From Streptomyces sp. SJL17-4 (GTDB lineage Bacteria; Actinomycetota; Actinomycetes; Streptomycetales; Streptomycetaceae): 64,000 nucleotides of DNA. Below the pieces are notes generated by a model. It saw only the letters and a list, made by a program, of their open reading frames with translations, did not search any database and was not told where the DNA came from. The translations under genes and the position numbers were made by a program. The DNA lies in the NCBI RefSeq assembly GCF_036826855.1, contig NZ_CP104578.1, forward strand, positions 4,127,501-4,191,500, read 5' to 3'. The first letter of the stretch is position 1. The number at the start of each line of letters is the position of its first letter. Below are positions 7,763 to 17,699 of the stretch, one piece after another.

Positions 7763-10700
7763 CGTCCCCGCACGACCCGGATCCGTCGGGTCCGGGGCGC
7801 GCGGTGATGACGGACTCGGCGAGGGTCAGTACGTCGTCGATGCCGAGGCCCTTCCCAGCCGCGCGGGCGGCGGCGACGCCCGACGGACCGAGCGCCGTGA
7901 GTGCCCGTTCGGTCACGGCCTCGACGTCCCGCAGACCCGGGACGGAGCGCGGCAGCTCGGCACGCCAGGCCTCGACGGCCGCCATGATCCTGATCGCCAG
8001 GGCGGGTTCACCCGCCATGGACAGGACGACCGCGAGGCCCTCCCCCAGGGCCGCGGTCACGAAGTCCGCGCACTGCGCGTCCCGCGCGCGGCGCAGCGCT
8101 TCGACGGCCGTGGCGACGGCGGAAGCCCGCCCCTCGCCCGCCTCGACGCGCGCGGAAAGCCCCACGAGCACCGCCTCGAAGTGCGGTGGGGGCGCACCCG
8201 TCGCGACCGTGCGGCCCGCCGCCTCCAGCTGGGCGCGGGCCGCCGCGACCTCACCGCGGTACAGGGCGAGCGCGGCACGCAGGAAACAGACGAACACACC
8301 GGTGTCCCGCACGCGATAGCGCTCCGCCTCCCGCGAGGCCTCGTCGAGGCCCTTCTCCGCGGCCTCCATGTCCCCCGTCTGGTAGGCGAGTTCGGCCAGG
8401 CGGGCGAGGAGGAACGGCGACTCGGCGTGCGCGCCGACCTCACGGGCCAGCCGGAGGGCCTCCTCGTACGCCTCCCCCGCCTCCTCGACGCGGCCGCGCA
8501 GCATATGGGCCTCTCCCACCGCGCTCGCGATCTGGGCGCCCAACCAGCGGTCGCCGACGCGCCGGGCGAGCAGGCGGAGTTCGGCCAGGTCCTCGTCGAT
8601 GCCGGGCATGCCGCCGGGCATGTCGACGACCATGTGCGTACGGAACATCAGGCTGACGCCGACCTCCCAGTCGCCGGCGTGGCGACGGCAGTTGGCGACG
8701 GCCTCGTCGAGGAGGCCGCGGACCACGACCGGTTCCTCGGTGAGGTACGCGGTGAACGGCCAGAGCAGTCCGGGGAACCGGGCGCCCTCGGGGCCGGGAG
8801 GCTCGCCGAATGCGGCCCGTACGCGGCGGGCGAGCGCGAGCGTCTCCGGTTCCTCGAAGTCGCCCAGGGTGCGGCTCTCGACCTCCAGGAAGAACTGCAG
8901 CATGCGCAGGCGCATGCGGGGCCAGTAGCGCGGGTCGTCGGGGTCGTTCGGGTCGTCGCCGAGGGCGACCGCGCGGACGACCCAGGTCAGGCCCTCGGGG
9001 CGGTAGTTGCGCAGCCACCAGAACCAGCCCATGGCGAGGACCAGGCGGTGGGCGGCGGCCTCGTCGGGTGGCGGTCCCCCCTGCTGGAGCGGAGCCGAGA
9101 GTTTGGGGGAGGTGCCGACGGTGCGGTGCAGGGCGGCCCGGATGTTGTCCAGATCGCGCTCGATCCGGTCGATCCACGGGAGCTGCTCGGCCGAGCGGAG
9201 TTTGGGCTCGGCGGTCTCGGCGAGGGCCGTGAAGTGGGCGGTGTGGGCGGCCTCGGCGGCGGCGAGGACCGCCGGGGTCTCGGCGGCACGCTCGACCGCG
9301 TACTCGTGGATGGTCTCCAGGAGCCGGTAGCGCATCTCGCCGCCCTCGGTGGGGGTGGCGACGACGAGGGACTTGTCGACCAGGGCGCCGAGCAAGTCCG
9401 CCGCGCGCGGGGAGAGGGCCTCCGCGGCGGCGAGGTCCCAGCCGCCGGCGAAGACCGAGACCTGGCGGAGCAGGGTGCGCTCGTCGGGGTCGAGCAGGTC
9501 CCAGGACCAGTCGACGACGGCGCGGAGGGTCTGCTGGCGGGGCAGGACCGTGCGGGAGCCGGAGGTGAGGAGACGGAAGCGGTCGTCGAGGCGGTCGGCG
9601 ATCTGGCGCGGGGTGAGCAGCCGGAGGCGGGCGGCGGCCAGTTCGATGGCGAGGGGCAGGCCGTCGAGGCGGCGGCAGATCTCGTCGACGGCCGCGCCGC
9701 CGTCCTGGGCGAGGTCGGCGTCGGGGCGTACGGCGCGGGCGCGCTCGGCGAAGAGGCGGTGCGCGGGGTCCGGCGGCAGCGGTTCGAGGGGGCGGACGGA
9801 CTCCCCGGGGACGCCGAGGGGTTCGCGGCTGGTGGCGAGGATGCGGAGTCGCGGGCAGTCGGTGAGGAGGGTCTCGGCGAGGGCCGCGGCCGCGTCGATC
9901 ACGTGCTCGCAGTTGTCGAGGACGAGGAGGACGGGGCGGCGGGCGAGGTGCTCGACGAGATGGGCCGTGGGGTCGTCCTGGAGGGTCACGCCCTCGCGGG
10001 TGATCAGGTGGACCTCGCGGAGCCCGAGCGCGGAGAGGACGGCGCCGGGGACGGCCTCGGGGTCGTCGAGCGGGGCCAGTTCGACGACCCAGGCGGCGGG
10101 GGCGGGGGTCAGGGCGGCTTCGGCCGGGGGCTCGGCCGGGGCTTCGGGCGGGGCTTCGGCTGGGGCTTCGGGCGGAGCGAAGAGCCTCAGGGCGGCCTCT
10201 TCGGCGAGCCGGGTCTTGCCGGAGCCGCCGGGGCCGGTGAGCGTGACGAGGCGGCATCGGTCCAGATCGGCGTGGAGCGCGGCCAGCTCGGGCTCCCGGC
10301 CGACGAAGGAGGTGAGGCGGGGGCGGATGTTGCCGGGGGTGGGGGCGGGATTCCCGGGGGCCGGGGTGCTTGGGGCCGCGGTGAAGAGGCTCGGGCGGTC
10401 CGGTCCGGGCGGCTCGGGGTGGGCCCCCCGCGCGGCAACGGGGCTCTGCCCCAGGTCCGCTGGCGTCGTCGTCGGCTGCGGGCGGGCGGGCGGCGGTGTG
10501 CCCCAGGGGCCGCTCGCCCGGGGAGGGCCCGCGGGCGCCGTGAGGAGTTCCTGGTGGAGGGCGACGAGCTCGGGGCCGGGGTCGGTGCCGAGGGCGTCCG
10601 CGAGGGTACGGCGGGCCGACTCGTAGGCGGCGAGGGCGTCGGCGTGCAGGCCCTCGGCGCGCAGGGCGCGGATGAGCTGGGCCCGGAAGGCTTCGTCGTA

Positions 10701-11249
10701 CGGGTACGTGGTGGTGAGCTCGGTCAGCTCCGGTACGAGTCCGTCGGTGGCGCCCCGGCGCAGATCGGCCTCGACGCGCTGCCGCAGGGCCGCGAGCCGC
10801 AGGGCCTCGGGGCGGACGCCGGCCGGGTCGGGCAGGTCGGCGAGGGCGGGGCCGCGGAAGAGACCGAGGGCCGGGCGGAGGAGTGCGGCGGCCTTCTCGG
10901 GTTCGCCCGCGTCGAGGTGGGCGCCCGCGTCCTTGGCCCGGCGCTCGAAGACGTACAGGTCGATGTCCTCGGGGGCGGCGACGAGCCGGTAGCCGGGGCC
11001 GGGGGTGGAGGCGACGGCCTCGCTGCCGAGGATCCGACGGAGGCGGCCGACGAGGGCCTGGAGGGCGGCGGGGGCGTCCTGCGGCGGGGAGTCGCCGTAC
11101 ACGTCGTCGGCGAGTTCGGTGACGGAGGCGGCCCGTCCGCCGCGCAGCGCGAGGGCGGCGAGGAGCGCGCGCAGCCTGGCGCCGCCGAGGGGGAGGGGGG
11201 TGCCGTGGGGGTCGAGGGCCTCGGTGGTGCCGAGGATGAGATACCGCAC
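7749..11249 (-). CDS. AfsR/SARP-type regulator with BTAD, NB-ARC ATPase and TPR-like C-terminus
   Basis: Large transcriptional regulator of 1166 residues. An N-terminal winged-helix DNA-binding domain (about 1-90) is followed by a bacterial transcriptional activation domain (about 95-245). A proline-rich linker leads to a STAND ATPase with P-loop GPGGSGKT (about 335) and the Walker B-like VLLVLDNCEH. Helical repeats make up the C-terminal 450 residues. This is the layout of AfsR, a global activator of secondary metabolism, but the protein is longer. Part of the excess is an Ala/Pro/Glu-rich insert just after the P-loop helix (PEAPAEAPPEAPAEPPAEA). It may be ATP-gated by an unknown signal. Its 3' end overlaps the convergent ECF sigma gene by 14 bases. 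Known AfsR is phosphorylated by AfsK; no Ser/Thr kinase is adjacent here. Confidence 0.9.
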   Translation of the reverse strand: MRYLILGTTEALDPHGTPLPLGGARLRALLAALALRGGRAASVTELADDVYGDSPPQDAPAALQALVGRLRRILGSEAVASTPGPGYRLVAAPEDIDLYVFERRAKDAGAHLDAGEPEKAAALLRPALGLFRGPALADLPDPAGVRPEALRLAALRQRVEADLRRGATDGLVPELTELTTTYPYDEAFRAQLIRALRAEGLHADALAAYESARRTLADALGTDPGPELVALHQELLTAPAGPPRASGPWGTPPPARPQPTTTPADLGQSPVAARGAHPEPPGPDRPSLFTAAPSTPAPGNPAPTPGNIRPRLTSFVGREPELAALHADLDRCRLVTLTGPGGSGKTRLAEEAALRLFAPPEAPAEAPPEAPAEPPAEAALTPAPAAWVVELAPLDDPEAVPGAVLSALGLREVHLITREGVTLQDDPTAHLVEHLARRPVLLVLDNCEHVIDAAAALAETLLTDCPRLRILATSREPLGVPGESVRPLEPLPPDPAHRLFAERARAVRPDADLAQDGGAAVDEICRRLDGLPLAIELAAARLRLLTPRQIADRLDDRFRLLTSGSRTVLPRQQTLRAVVDWSWDLLDPDERTLLRQVSVFAGGWDLAAAEALSPRAADLLGALVDKSLVVATPTEGGEMRYRLLETIHEYAVERAAETPAVLAAAEAAHTAHFTALAETAEPKLRSAEQLPWIDRIERDLDNIRAALHRTVGTSPKLSAPLQQGGPPPDEAAAHRLVLAMGWFWWLRNYRPEGLTWVVRAVALGDDPNDPDDPRYWPRMRLRMLQFFLEVESRTLGDFEEPETLALARRVRAAFGEPPGPEGARFPGLLWPFTAYLTEEPVVVRGLLDEAVANCRRHAGDWEVGVSLMFRTHMVVDMPGGMPGIDEDLAELRLLARRVGDRWLGAQIASAVGEAHMLRGRVEEAGEAYEEALRLAREVGAHAESPFLLARLAELAYQTGDMEAAEKGLDEASREAERYRVRDTGVFVCFLRAALALYRGEVAAARAQLEAAGRTVATGAPPPHFEAVLVGLSARVEAGEGRASAVATAVEALRRARDAQCADFVTAALGEGLAVVLSMAGEPALAIRIMAAVEAWRAELPRSVPGLRDVEAVTERALTALGPSGVAAARAAGKGLGIDDVLTLAESVITARPGPDGSGSCGDVRSS

Positions 11250-11321
11250 CGGCTCATTGTGTCCGGTGGCACTGACGTACGCCTCGGGGTTTACCCGGGG
11301 GTGACCCTGGGGTCGCGGCCG

Positions 11322-11918
11322 TCAGAACGCCGCGGTGTCCAGGGTGAAGCCGAGGGGGGTGGGGAGCGGGACCTGTGTCCCCAGCTTGTGGATGGACTTG
11401 TGGCTGTAGTCGTCGCCGGAGGGTTCGGAGCACACGACGGCTTCGCCGGCCTCGCGGTCGATCAGCAGGTAGAGGGGGATGCCCGCGCGGGCATAGGCCC
11501 GGATCTTCTGGACGCGGTCGCGGCCGGCGGTGGAGGTGGAGGTGACCTCCGCGACGAGGAGGACGGGGTCGGGGGCGTGCCACTCCTGCTGGTCGTCGAA
11601 GCTGCCCTTGGGGGCGATGACGAGGTCAGGAATCACGCGGACCGTCTCGGTTGCCCCGGGTAGGACAAGACCGACTCCCGTATAACGCCCGACACCCTTG
11701 TCATGGTCTCGGACCTGCCCGTTCAGTTCCGAGACGATCTCCTCGTGCTCGCCGTTGGCCGGAGGTACCACGTAGATCTCCCCTTCGATCAGCTCCACGC
11801 GCCAGCCCTTGGGGGCCACGGCGCTGAACAGCTCGAAGGTCTCCCGCACACTCGCGCCCTCACGGTCGGGCAGCCCCTCGGAGAGCACGCTCTCCGGAAC
11901 CGGCAGCGGCATCGCCAT
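11322..11918 (-). CDS. Uma2-family (DUF820, PD-(D/E)XK-like) protein
   Basis: Soluble 198-residue protein of the Uma2 family, which has a restriction-endonuclease-like fold and no firmly established role. The core signature is visible as VIPDLVIAPKG, followed by PVLLVAEVTSTSTAGRDR. This supplies the Asp and Glu of the nuclease-like site; the following Ser-Thr region replaces a Lys seen in some members. The ATG is preceded by an AAGGAGGT ribosome site, so the start is secure. It stands alone between the AfsR-like gene and the asparagine-synthetase-like gene. Streptomyces genomes carry many paralogues, so a specific function should not be assumed. Confidence 0.85.
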   Translation of the reverse strand: MAMPLPVPESVLSEGLPDREGASVRETFELFSAVAPKGWRVELIEGEIYVVPPANGEHEEIVSELNGQVRDHDKGVGRYTGVGLVLPGATETVRVIPDLVIAPKGSFDDQQEWHAPDPVLLVAEVTSTSTAGRDRVQKIRAYARAGIPLYLLIDREAGEAVVCSEPSGDDYSHKSIHKLGTQVPLPTPLGFTLDTAAF

Positions 11919-12033
11919 GACGGACCTCCTTCGCTCGGTGCGACACTCTCAGCTTAGGGCGGGGGCCTTGTCACGGTCCTGGAAGCGTTCACTCGAACGA
12001 GCGTGCAGTGACGTTCCGCTCAGGAGACGGCCC

Positions 12034-14232
12034 TCACGCCGAGAGCGACCGTGAGGCGGGGATCAGCGGGCCCTGCACCGCGCGGGGCGGGCGGGGAGAC
12101 GTCGTGTCCGTCCAGCACGAGCCCCGGCGGGACATGAGGCGGCGGAGCCACAGTTCGGTCGAGACCAGGTCGGCGAGGCCGTCGAGGGGGACGGAGGCGC
12201 CGTCGGCCGCCGAGCGGAGGGCCTCGCGGACCACGCGTGCCTCGATCAGGCCCGCGTCGGCGAGCAGCGGCGCGTCGAACAGGGCGATCAGGTGGGGGAG
12301 CGCCGCGCGCAGGCCCGCGCGCGTGGCTCCGGCCGGGACCGCCGGGTGGGGGGCGCCCCAGCCCGGGGGGAGGTCATGGATGCCGGCGCCGGAGAGGACG
12401 GTGCGCAGGACGTTCGCGCGGGCGTCCGGCTGGACCCGGAGCGATTCCGGGAGCACGCGGCAGGCCCGTACGACCTGGTTGTCGAGGAAGGGGGCGTGCA
12501 GGCGCTGGCCGCGGATCTCCGCCGCCTGTTCCAGGACCCGGTGGTCGGCCGCCGCACGCGCGAGCGCGGCACGCGCGCGTGCTTCGCCCGGGCGCTGGAC
12601 GGAGGTCGGCAGGGTCGCCGCCCGGTTCAGGCGAACCGATACTTCAGCCAGTGCCTCCCCCGTCAGCCAGCGGGCCGCGGGCCCCGGCCGGGACCAGGTG
12701 AGCGCCGAGAGGGACGCCTCCAGGGGGCCGAAGCCGTCCGGAGCCGTACGGTTCGCCTCCAGGACCCGCTGGGCGGCCGCCTCCAGGCCCGTCCGGTACG
12801 GGGTACGGGCCAGCTTCCGCGCCGCCCGGTACACCGTCAGCGGCACCAGGAGCGAGCCCGCCGACGGCCCCGAGGCCTTCGCGAGCGCCGTCACCGGACG
12901 CACCAGGGAGCGGCGCCTGCGGTCCATCAGGAGGTCCGCGAGGCGTGCCGGGTGCGCGTCCAGGACCTGCTTGGCGCCCCAGCCGGTGAAGTGGTCGGCG
13001 CTGCCGCCCGCGAGTCGTCTCCGGTGCCGTTCGGCCGTCACGAGCGAGGGCCCCGGCTCGTCCGTGAGCGGCCCGTCAAGCGCGGCGTACGGGAGTGCCT
13101 CCTCGCCCCCCGCGACGACCACGTGGTGCAGGCGCGGGTCGGCCGCGATCGCCCCGGCCCGCTTCAGCTCGTCCTCCCGGTCCGAACCCGCGCGCGTGGC
13201 CAGGTCGTTGAAGGTGACGGCGAGCAGCCGCTCCCCCGCGCCGGTGCCCTGTCCGGTGATGGTGCCCGGCACTCCGGGGAGGCCCGCCGCGAGCAGCGCG
13301 AGCGTGCCGGAGGCGCTGCCACCGGACAGGTCGGCGCCGATGCCGGGCGCCGGGCGCGCGCCCCGGGCCGCGCGCCGGTCGGCGGGCCCCATGCCGGGCA
13401 CCGGGCCCGGGTCGGGCAGCGGGGCCTCGGGCGCGTGCCGCGGGGCGGTGAGCCGCGCGCGTACGGCTTCGATCAGGGCGTCCCTGACCCCCTCGACGGC
13501 CTGCCGGGGGTCGGCCTGGGCCGCCGCGACCGCGAGCGAGGCGACCTGCTCGTACCCGGTGATCTCGCGCGAGCCCTCCCGCAGGATCAGCGCGTGGCCC
13601 GGCGGCACCCGCCGGACCCCCTCGTACGGGGTGGAGTCGCGCAGCGCCTCAGGGGTCTCCGGGCAGGCGAGCAGCGCGGCGAGATGGCCGATGTCGAGCT
13701 GGGCCTCGACCAGGTCGGCGAGCGGGAGGGCGGCGGTGGCGAAGGCGGTGCCGCCGTCCCACGGGGTGTGGAACACCGGCCGGGCGCCCGCGAGATCACC
13801 GGTGACGGTGACCCGGCGGCCGGCCTTGACGACCGCGGTGTAGCTGCCGGGCCAGGCAGTGAGATGCCGCAACGCGCCCCCGCGCGCGGTGAGCAGGCCG
13901 ATCCGCAGTTCCTCGTCGCTCGCGGCGCAACAGCCGAGGACGGCGAGACGGGTGTGGTCGTCGACGGCCACGACCCGCACCTCGTCGGGCCGCCAGTCGC
14001 CGACCGCCCAGAGCGGATCGGGGCCGCCCCAGAGGAGTTGTGCGCCGACCGGTTGCACCGTGCGCCCCTCGGTGGCGGCCGCCTCCTGGGCGTAGCCGGA
14101 GCCGTATCCCCCGCCCGAGCCGGAGCCTGCGCCGTATCCGCCGCCGTACGAGCCGCTCACCGAGCCCGCCCGGGCCCCGGCCGTCGTTGCGAAGCCCGCG
14201 GCGACACTGCTCCAGCCCACCAGCCATCGCAT
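12034..14232 (-). CDS. Asparagine-synthetase-like protein lacking the usual catalytic residues
   Basis: A 732-residue protein with the two-domain plan of asparagine synthetase/lasso cyclase proteins. The N-terminal Ntn-like half begins MRWLVGW, so the nucleophilic Cys2 is absent. A Gly/Ser/Tyr-rich insert (about residues 20-45) interrupts it. In the C-terminal half the PP-loop reads LSGGSASG instead of SGGxDS, so the ATP-site Asp is replaced by Ala. A conserved late motif (LHAPFLDNQVVRACR) keeps the fold recognisable. ATG 14232 has ribosome site GGAGG; an in-frame ATG at 14265 is possible. I found no precursor peptide or lasso B protein nearby, so a lasso pathway is not supported. It is divergent from the TPR regulator at 14804. 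It is probably a pseudoenzyme or has diverged chemistry. Confidence 0.8.
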   Translation of the reverse strand: MRWLVGWSSVAAGFATTAGARAGSVSGSYGGGYGAGSGSGGGYGSGYAQEAAATEGRTVQPVGAQLLWGGPDPLWAVGDWRPDEVRVVAVDDHTRLAVLGCCAASDEELRIGLLTARGGALRHLTAWPGSYTAVVKAGRRVTVTGDLAGARPVFHTPWDGGTAFATAALPLADLVEAQLDIGHLAALLACPETPEALRDSTPYEGVRRVPPGHALILREGSREITGYEQVASLAVAAAQADPRQAVEGVRDALIEAVRARLTAPRHAPEAPLPDPGPVPGMGPADRRAARGARPAPGIGADLSGGSASGTLALLAAGLPGVPGTITGQGTGAGERLLAVTFNDLATRAGSDREDELKRAGAIAADPRLHHVVVAGGEEALPYAALDGPLTDEPGPSLVTAERHRRRLAGGSADHFTGWGAKQVLDAHPARLADLLMDRRRRSLVRPVTALAKASGPSAGSLLVPLTVYRAARKLARTPYRTGLEAAAQRVLEANRTAPDGFGPLEASLSALTWSRPGPAARWLTGEALAEVSVRLNRAATLPTSVQRPGEARARAALARAAADHRVLEQAAEIRGQRLHAPFLDNQVVRACRVLPESLRVQPDARANVLRTVLSGAGIHDLPPGWGAPHPAVPAGATRAGLRAALPHLIALFDAPLLADAGLIEARVVREALRSAADGASVPLDGLADLVSTELWLRRLMSRRGSCWTDTTSPRPPRAVQGPLIPASRSLSA

Positions 14233-14803
14233 CGGCGCCTCCACATCCGTTTCGGTGGGAGACATGCTGCCACGACAACGGCGCACGGGGCGGAGTCCGG
14301 GTGCACGCGCGCGAAAGCCGAATGCGCCCCTGGCATGGGCCAGTTGAACACCGGCGTCATTCGGCCAAATATCGCCCCTCCACGGGGGGGGGTGAGAAGC
14401 GTCCGGGGCACCTGCCCACGCACACCGCTTCACACCGGCCACCGGCAGCCCGGGAGGCGCTCCCGCCTCCCGGCGCCGTCCGCCGCCCGCGGGGAATGGG
14501 GCGGCGGTATCCCCCAGCCCACTGGTCCGGGACACTTTCCCGGCCGAGCGGGCCGACCCACGCGGTACTCATGGAAGCGCTCCCCCGGCCACGCCGAGAG
14601 AGCGCACGGCCGGGCGCACGGCCACACGGCGGGAGCACGAGCCGGTCCGCCGGGCCCGTCCGTCGGCCTTTCACACAACAATCTCGCCATACGGAACACC
14701 GCCCCTTAACGGTAGGGATGCGGCGAACTACGCTGTGTTTACGAATGCCGCACGCCTATGCCCGGCGTCGTGGCGGCCGTCTGGGTTGTCGAGGGGTGGC
14801 GTC
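14233..14803. other. 571-base divergent intergenic region
   Basis: Lies between the asparagine-synthetase-like gene and the TPR regulator, and should hold both promoters. A run of nine G (around 14384-14392) is a likely length-variable tract. Small open frames on both strands here have no ribosome sites or recognisable products. I looked specifically for a lasso-type precursor peptide and saw none. Confidence 0.4.
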
Positions 14804-16282
14804 ATGTCCAGGGAGCAACGCGGGCCGAACGAAAAGCTCGGCACGGTTCTCGCCCTCGCGGGAATCAGCAACGCCGGACTGGCCCGGCGCGTCAACGACC
14901 TCGGTGCGCAACGAGGTCTGACACTTCGTTACGACAAGACCTCCGTCGCCCGGTGGGTGTCGAAGGGCATGGTGCCGCAGGGCGCCGCGCCGCATCTGAT
15001 CGCCGCCGCGATCGGGCAGAAGCTCGGCCGGCCCGTGCCGCTGCACGAGATCGGCCTCGCCGACGCCGACCCCGCGCCCGAGGTGGGCCTCGCCTTCCCG
15101 CGCGACGTGGGCGAGGCGGTGCGCTCGGCGACCGACCTGTACCGGCTGGATCTCGCCGGACGGCGGGCCGGCGGCGGGATCTGGCAGTCGCTGGCCGGCT
15201 CCTTCGCGGTGAGCGCGTACGCGACGCCCGCGTCCCGCTGGCTGATAACCCCGGCCGACCCGTCGGTGGAGCGCGAGGCACCCCGCCCGCCGGGGGGCGG
15301 GATCACGGGCGCGGGCCGGGGCGCGGCGGGAGCGGCGGCGACCGCCTCGGCCGCCACCGAGCACGTGCGCGTGGGGCACAGCGACGTCGCCAAGCTCCGC
15401 GAGGCGGCCGAGGACGCCCGCCGCTGGGACTCCAAGTACGGCGGCGGGGACTGGCGTTCGTCCATGGTCCCCGAGTGCTTACGCGTGGACGCGGCTCCGC
15501 TGCTGCTCGGCTCGTACTCCGACGAGGTCGGCCGGGCCCTCTTCGGCGCGACCGCCGAGCTCACCCGGCTCGCCGGGTGGATGGCCTTCGACACCGGGCA
15601 GCAGGAGGCCGCCCAGCGCTACTACATCCAGGCCCTGCGGCTCGCCCGCGCCGCGGCCGACGTGCCCCTCGGCGGCTACGTCCTCGCCTCGATGTCCCTC
15701 CAGGCCACCTACCGGGGCTTCGCCGACGAGGGCGTCGACCTCGCCCAGGCCGCGCTCGAGCGGAACCGTGGGCTCGCCACCGCCCGCACCATGTCCTTCT
15801 TCCGGCTCGTCGAGGCACGCGCGCACGCGAAGGCCGGTGACGGGGTCGCGGCGGCGGCCGCGCTCAAGTCTGCCGAGGGCTGGCTGGAGCGCTCCCGGGA
15901 GGGTGACGGCGACCCGACCTGGCTGGGCTTCTACTCGTACGACCGGTTCTGCGCCGACGCCGCCGAGTGCTACAGCGACCTGAAGGCGCCGCACGAGGTG
16001 CGCCGCTTCACCGAGCAGGCGCTCTCGCGGCCGACCGAGGAGTTCGTCCGCTCGCACGGGCTGCGGCTCGTGGTCTCCGCCGTCGCCGAGCTGGAGTCGG
16101 GCAATCTGGACGCGGCCTGCGCGGCGGGCACGCGCGCGGTGGAGGTGGCGGGCCGGATCTCGTCGGCGCGGACGACGGAGTACGTACGGGATCTGCTGCA
16201 CCGGCTCGAGGCGTACGGGGACGAGCCCCGGGTCATGGAACTGCGGGAGCGGGCCCGGCCGCTGCTCGTCACACCGGCGTGA
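14804..16282 (+). CDS. TPR-containing developmental regulator (NsdA/SCO4114-like family)
   Basis: Protein of 492 residues. An N-terminal helix-turn-helix-like region (about 8-60, [20 protein letters not shown] then [10 protein letters not shown]) is followed by a long helical part with tetratricopeptide-like repeats (about 230-480). The family is typical of Streptomyces and includes NsdA, a negative regulator of development and antibiotic production. The orthologue in this position is called a sporulation-associated protein. The open frame starts upstream at 14735, but the ATG at 14804 has GAGGGGTGG at the right spacing. A glycine/alanine-rich insert (about residues 165-185) interrupts the middle. 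It is divergent from the asparagine-synthetase-like gene. A DNA-binding role is inferred. Confidence 0.75.
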   Translation: MSREQRGPNEKLGTVLALAGISNAGLARRVNDLGAQRGLTLRYDKTSVARWVSKGMVPQGAAPHLIAAAIGQKLGRPVPLHEIGLADADPAPEVGLAFPRDVGEAVRSATDLYRLDLAGRRAGGGIWQSLAGSFAVSAYATPASRWLITPADPSVEREAPRPPGGGITGAGRGAAGAAATASAATEHVRVGHSDVAKLREAAEDARRWDSKYGGGDWRSSMVPECLRVDAAPLLLGSYSDEVGRALFGATAELTRLAGWMAFDTGQQEAAQRYYIQALRLARAAADVPLGGYVLASMSLQATYRGFADEGVDLAQAALERNRGLATARTMSFFRLVEARAHAKAGDGVAAAAALKSAEGWLERSREGDGDPTWLGFYSYDRFCADAAECYSDLKAPHEVRRFTEQALSRPTEEFVRSHGLRLVVSAVAELESGNLDAACAAGTRAVEVAGRISSARTTEYVRDLLHRLEAYGDEPRVMELRERARPLLVTPA

Positions 16283-16318
16283 GGGGCGGGGGCGCCGCTC
16301 GTCGCCCCCGACGCGAGG

Positions 16319-16396
16319 GGCGTGACCCGCGTCGGCACGCCCTGCGTCGGCGTGACCCGCATCGGCATGCCCTGCGTCGGCGTGACCCGCGTCTCG
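16319..16396 (+). repeat. 30-bp imperfect tandem repeat upstream of the hydroxyglutarate oxidase gene
   Basis: About two and a half copies of a unit beginning GGCGTGACCCGC and containing CCCTGCGTC. Copies differ at only a few positions. It lies between the stop of the TPR regulator and the ribosome site of the next gene, so it is probably not translated. No hairpin with a T tract is evident. Confidence 0.8.
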
Positions 16397-16465
16397 TGCC
16401 GTCGCGCGAGGTTTCACGGGATTGTCAGTGGGCCAGTGCACTATCGGGGGTGGGAGGTGGCGCTG

Positions 16466-17650
16466 GTGTTTGACTGTGACGTGCTGGTGATCGGCGGTGG
16501 GATCGTCGGTCTGTCGACGGCGTACGCCCTGACGCGCGCCGCTCCCGGCACCCGGGTCACGGTCCTGGAGAAGGAGCACGCGCTCGCGAGCCACCAGACC
16601 GGGCGCAACAGCGGGGTGATCCACAGCGGGATCTACTACCGGCCGGGGTCGCTCAAGGCCCGGTTCGCGGTCGAGGGCGCGGCCGAAATGGTCAAGTTCT
16701 GCGCGGAGTGGGGCATTCCGTACGAGGTGACGGGCAAGCTCGTCGTCGCCACCGCGCGCGAGGAGCTGCCCCGGCTGCACGCGCTCGTGCAGCGCGGCAG
16801 GGAGAACGGCATCCCGGTGCGCGAGCTCGGCCCCGCCCAGATCAGCGAGTACGAGCCCCGGGTGCGGGGCCTCGCCGCGATCCACGTGGGAACGACCGGC
16901 ATCTGCGACTACGGGGCGGTGTCCCGGCGGCTCGCCGAGTCCTCCCGGGCCCGGATCCTGTACGGGGCCGAGGTCACCGTCATCGACCGGCGGCCCTGGG
17001 GGGTCGCCGTGCGGACGGCGGACGGCCGGGTGGTGCGGGCGCGGGTCCTGGTCAACTGCGCGGGCCTGCACTGCGACCGGATCGCGCGGCTCGCGGGCGA
17101 CGACCCGGGCATGCGGATCGTGCCCTTCCGGGGGGAGTACTACGAGCTCCGGGACCCCTCGCTCGTGCGGGGTCTCGTCTATCCGGTGCCGGACCCCGCC
17201 TTCCCGTTCCTCGGGGTGCATCTGACGCGGGGGATCGACGGCGGCGTCCACATCGGGCCGAACGCGGTCCCGGCGCTCGCCCGTGAGGGATACGGCTGGT
17301 CCGTCGTCCGCCCGCGCGAGCTGGCCGGCACGCTCGCGTGGCCCGGCTCGTGGGCCATCGCCCGGGCGCACTGGCGGTACGGGGCGGGTGAGCTGCGGCG
17401 GTCGGTGTCGAAGCGGGCGTTCACGGAGGCGGTGCAGCGGCTGCTGCCGGTGGTGTCGGAGTCGGACCTGAGACGGGCGGACGCGGGGGTGCGGGCGCAG
17501 GCGGTGCTGCGGGACGGGACGCTGGTCGACGACTTCCTGATCCGGGAGGCGCCTCGGACGGTCCACGTCCTGAACGCGCCTTCGCCGGCGGCGACGGCCT
17601 CGCTGCCGATCGGCCGGGAGGTGGCGGGGCGGGCGCTGGCGCGGCTGTAG
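16466..17650 (+). CDS. lhgO: L-2-hydroxyglutarate oxidase
   Basis: FAD-dependent oxidase of the DAO superfamily that oxidises L-2-hydroxyglutarate to 2-oxoglutarate, clearing a side product of central metabolism. The 394-residue protein starts with the FAD motif VIGGGIVG. It carries the family signature around residues 45-65 (HQTGRNSGVIHSGIYY). Near the end it has the segment GVRAQAVLRDGTLVDDF. GTG 16466 is preceded by GGGAGGTGG; the open frame to 16322 runs through a non-coding tandem repeat and is not used. It sits between the TPR regulator and trmB on the same strand with clear gaps, so it is probably its own unit. Confidence 0.9.
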   Translation: MFDCDVLVIGGGIVGLSTAYALTRAAPGTRVTVLEKEHALASHQTGRNSGVIHSGIYYRPGSLKARFAVEGAAEMVKFCAEWGIPYEVTGKLVVATAREELPRLHALVQRGRENGIPVRELGPAQISEYEPRVRGLAAIHVGTTGICDYGAVSRRLAESSRARILYGAEVTVIDRRPWGVAVRTADGRVVRARVLVNCAGLHCDRIARLAGDDPGMRIVPFRGEYYELRDPSLVRGLVYPVPDPAFPFLGVHLTRGIDGGVHIGPNAVPALAREGYGWSVVRPRELAGTLAWPGSWAIARAHWRYGAGELRRSVSKRAFTEAVQRLLPVVSESDLRRADAGVRAQAVLRDGTLVDDFLIREAPRTVHVLNAPSPAATASLPIGREVAGRALARL

Positions 17651-17699
17651 CCCACCGCCGTGGGGGGGGCGGCGGGGTTCGCCGTAGAATTGGGGCATT

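Noticed and set aside
8181..11663. Long open frame of 1160 codons on the + strand
   Set aside because: It is the exact antisense shadow of the AfsR-like gene, whose domains are clear, and is a product of high GC third positions.
12034..14804. Possible lasso peptide gene cluster around the asparagine-synthetase-like gene
   Set aside because: No precursor peptide, no B1/B2 protease or RRE protein nearby, and the ATP loop is altered.
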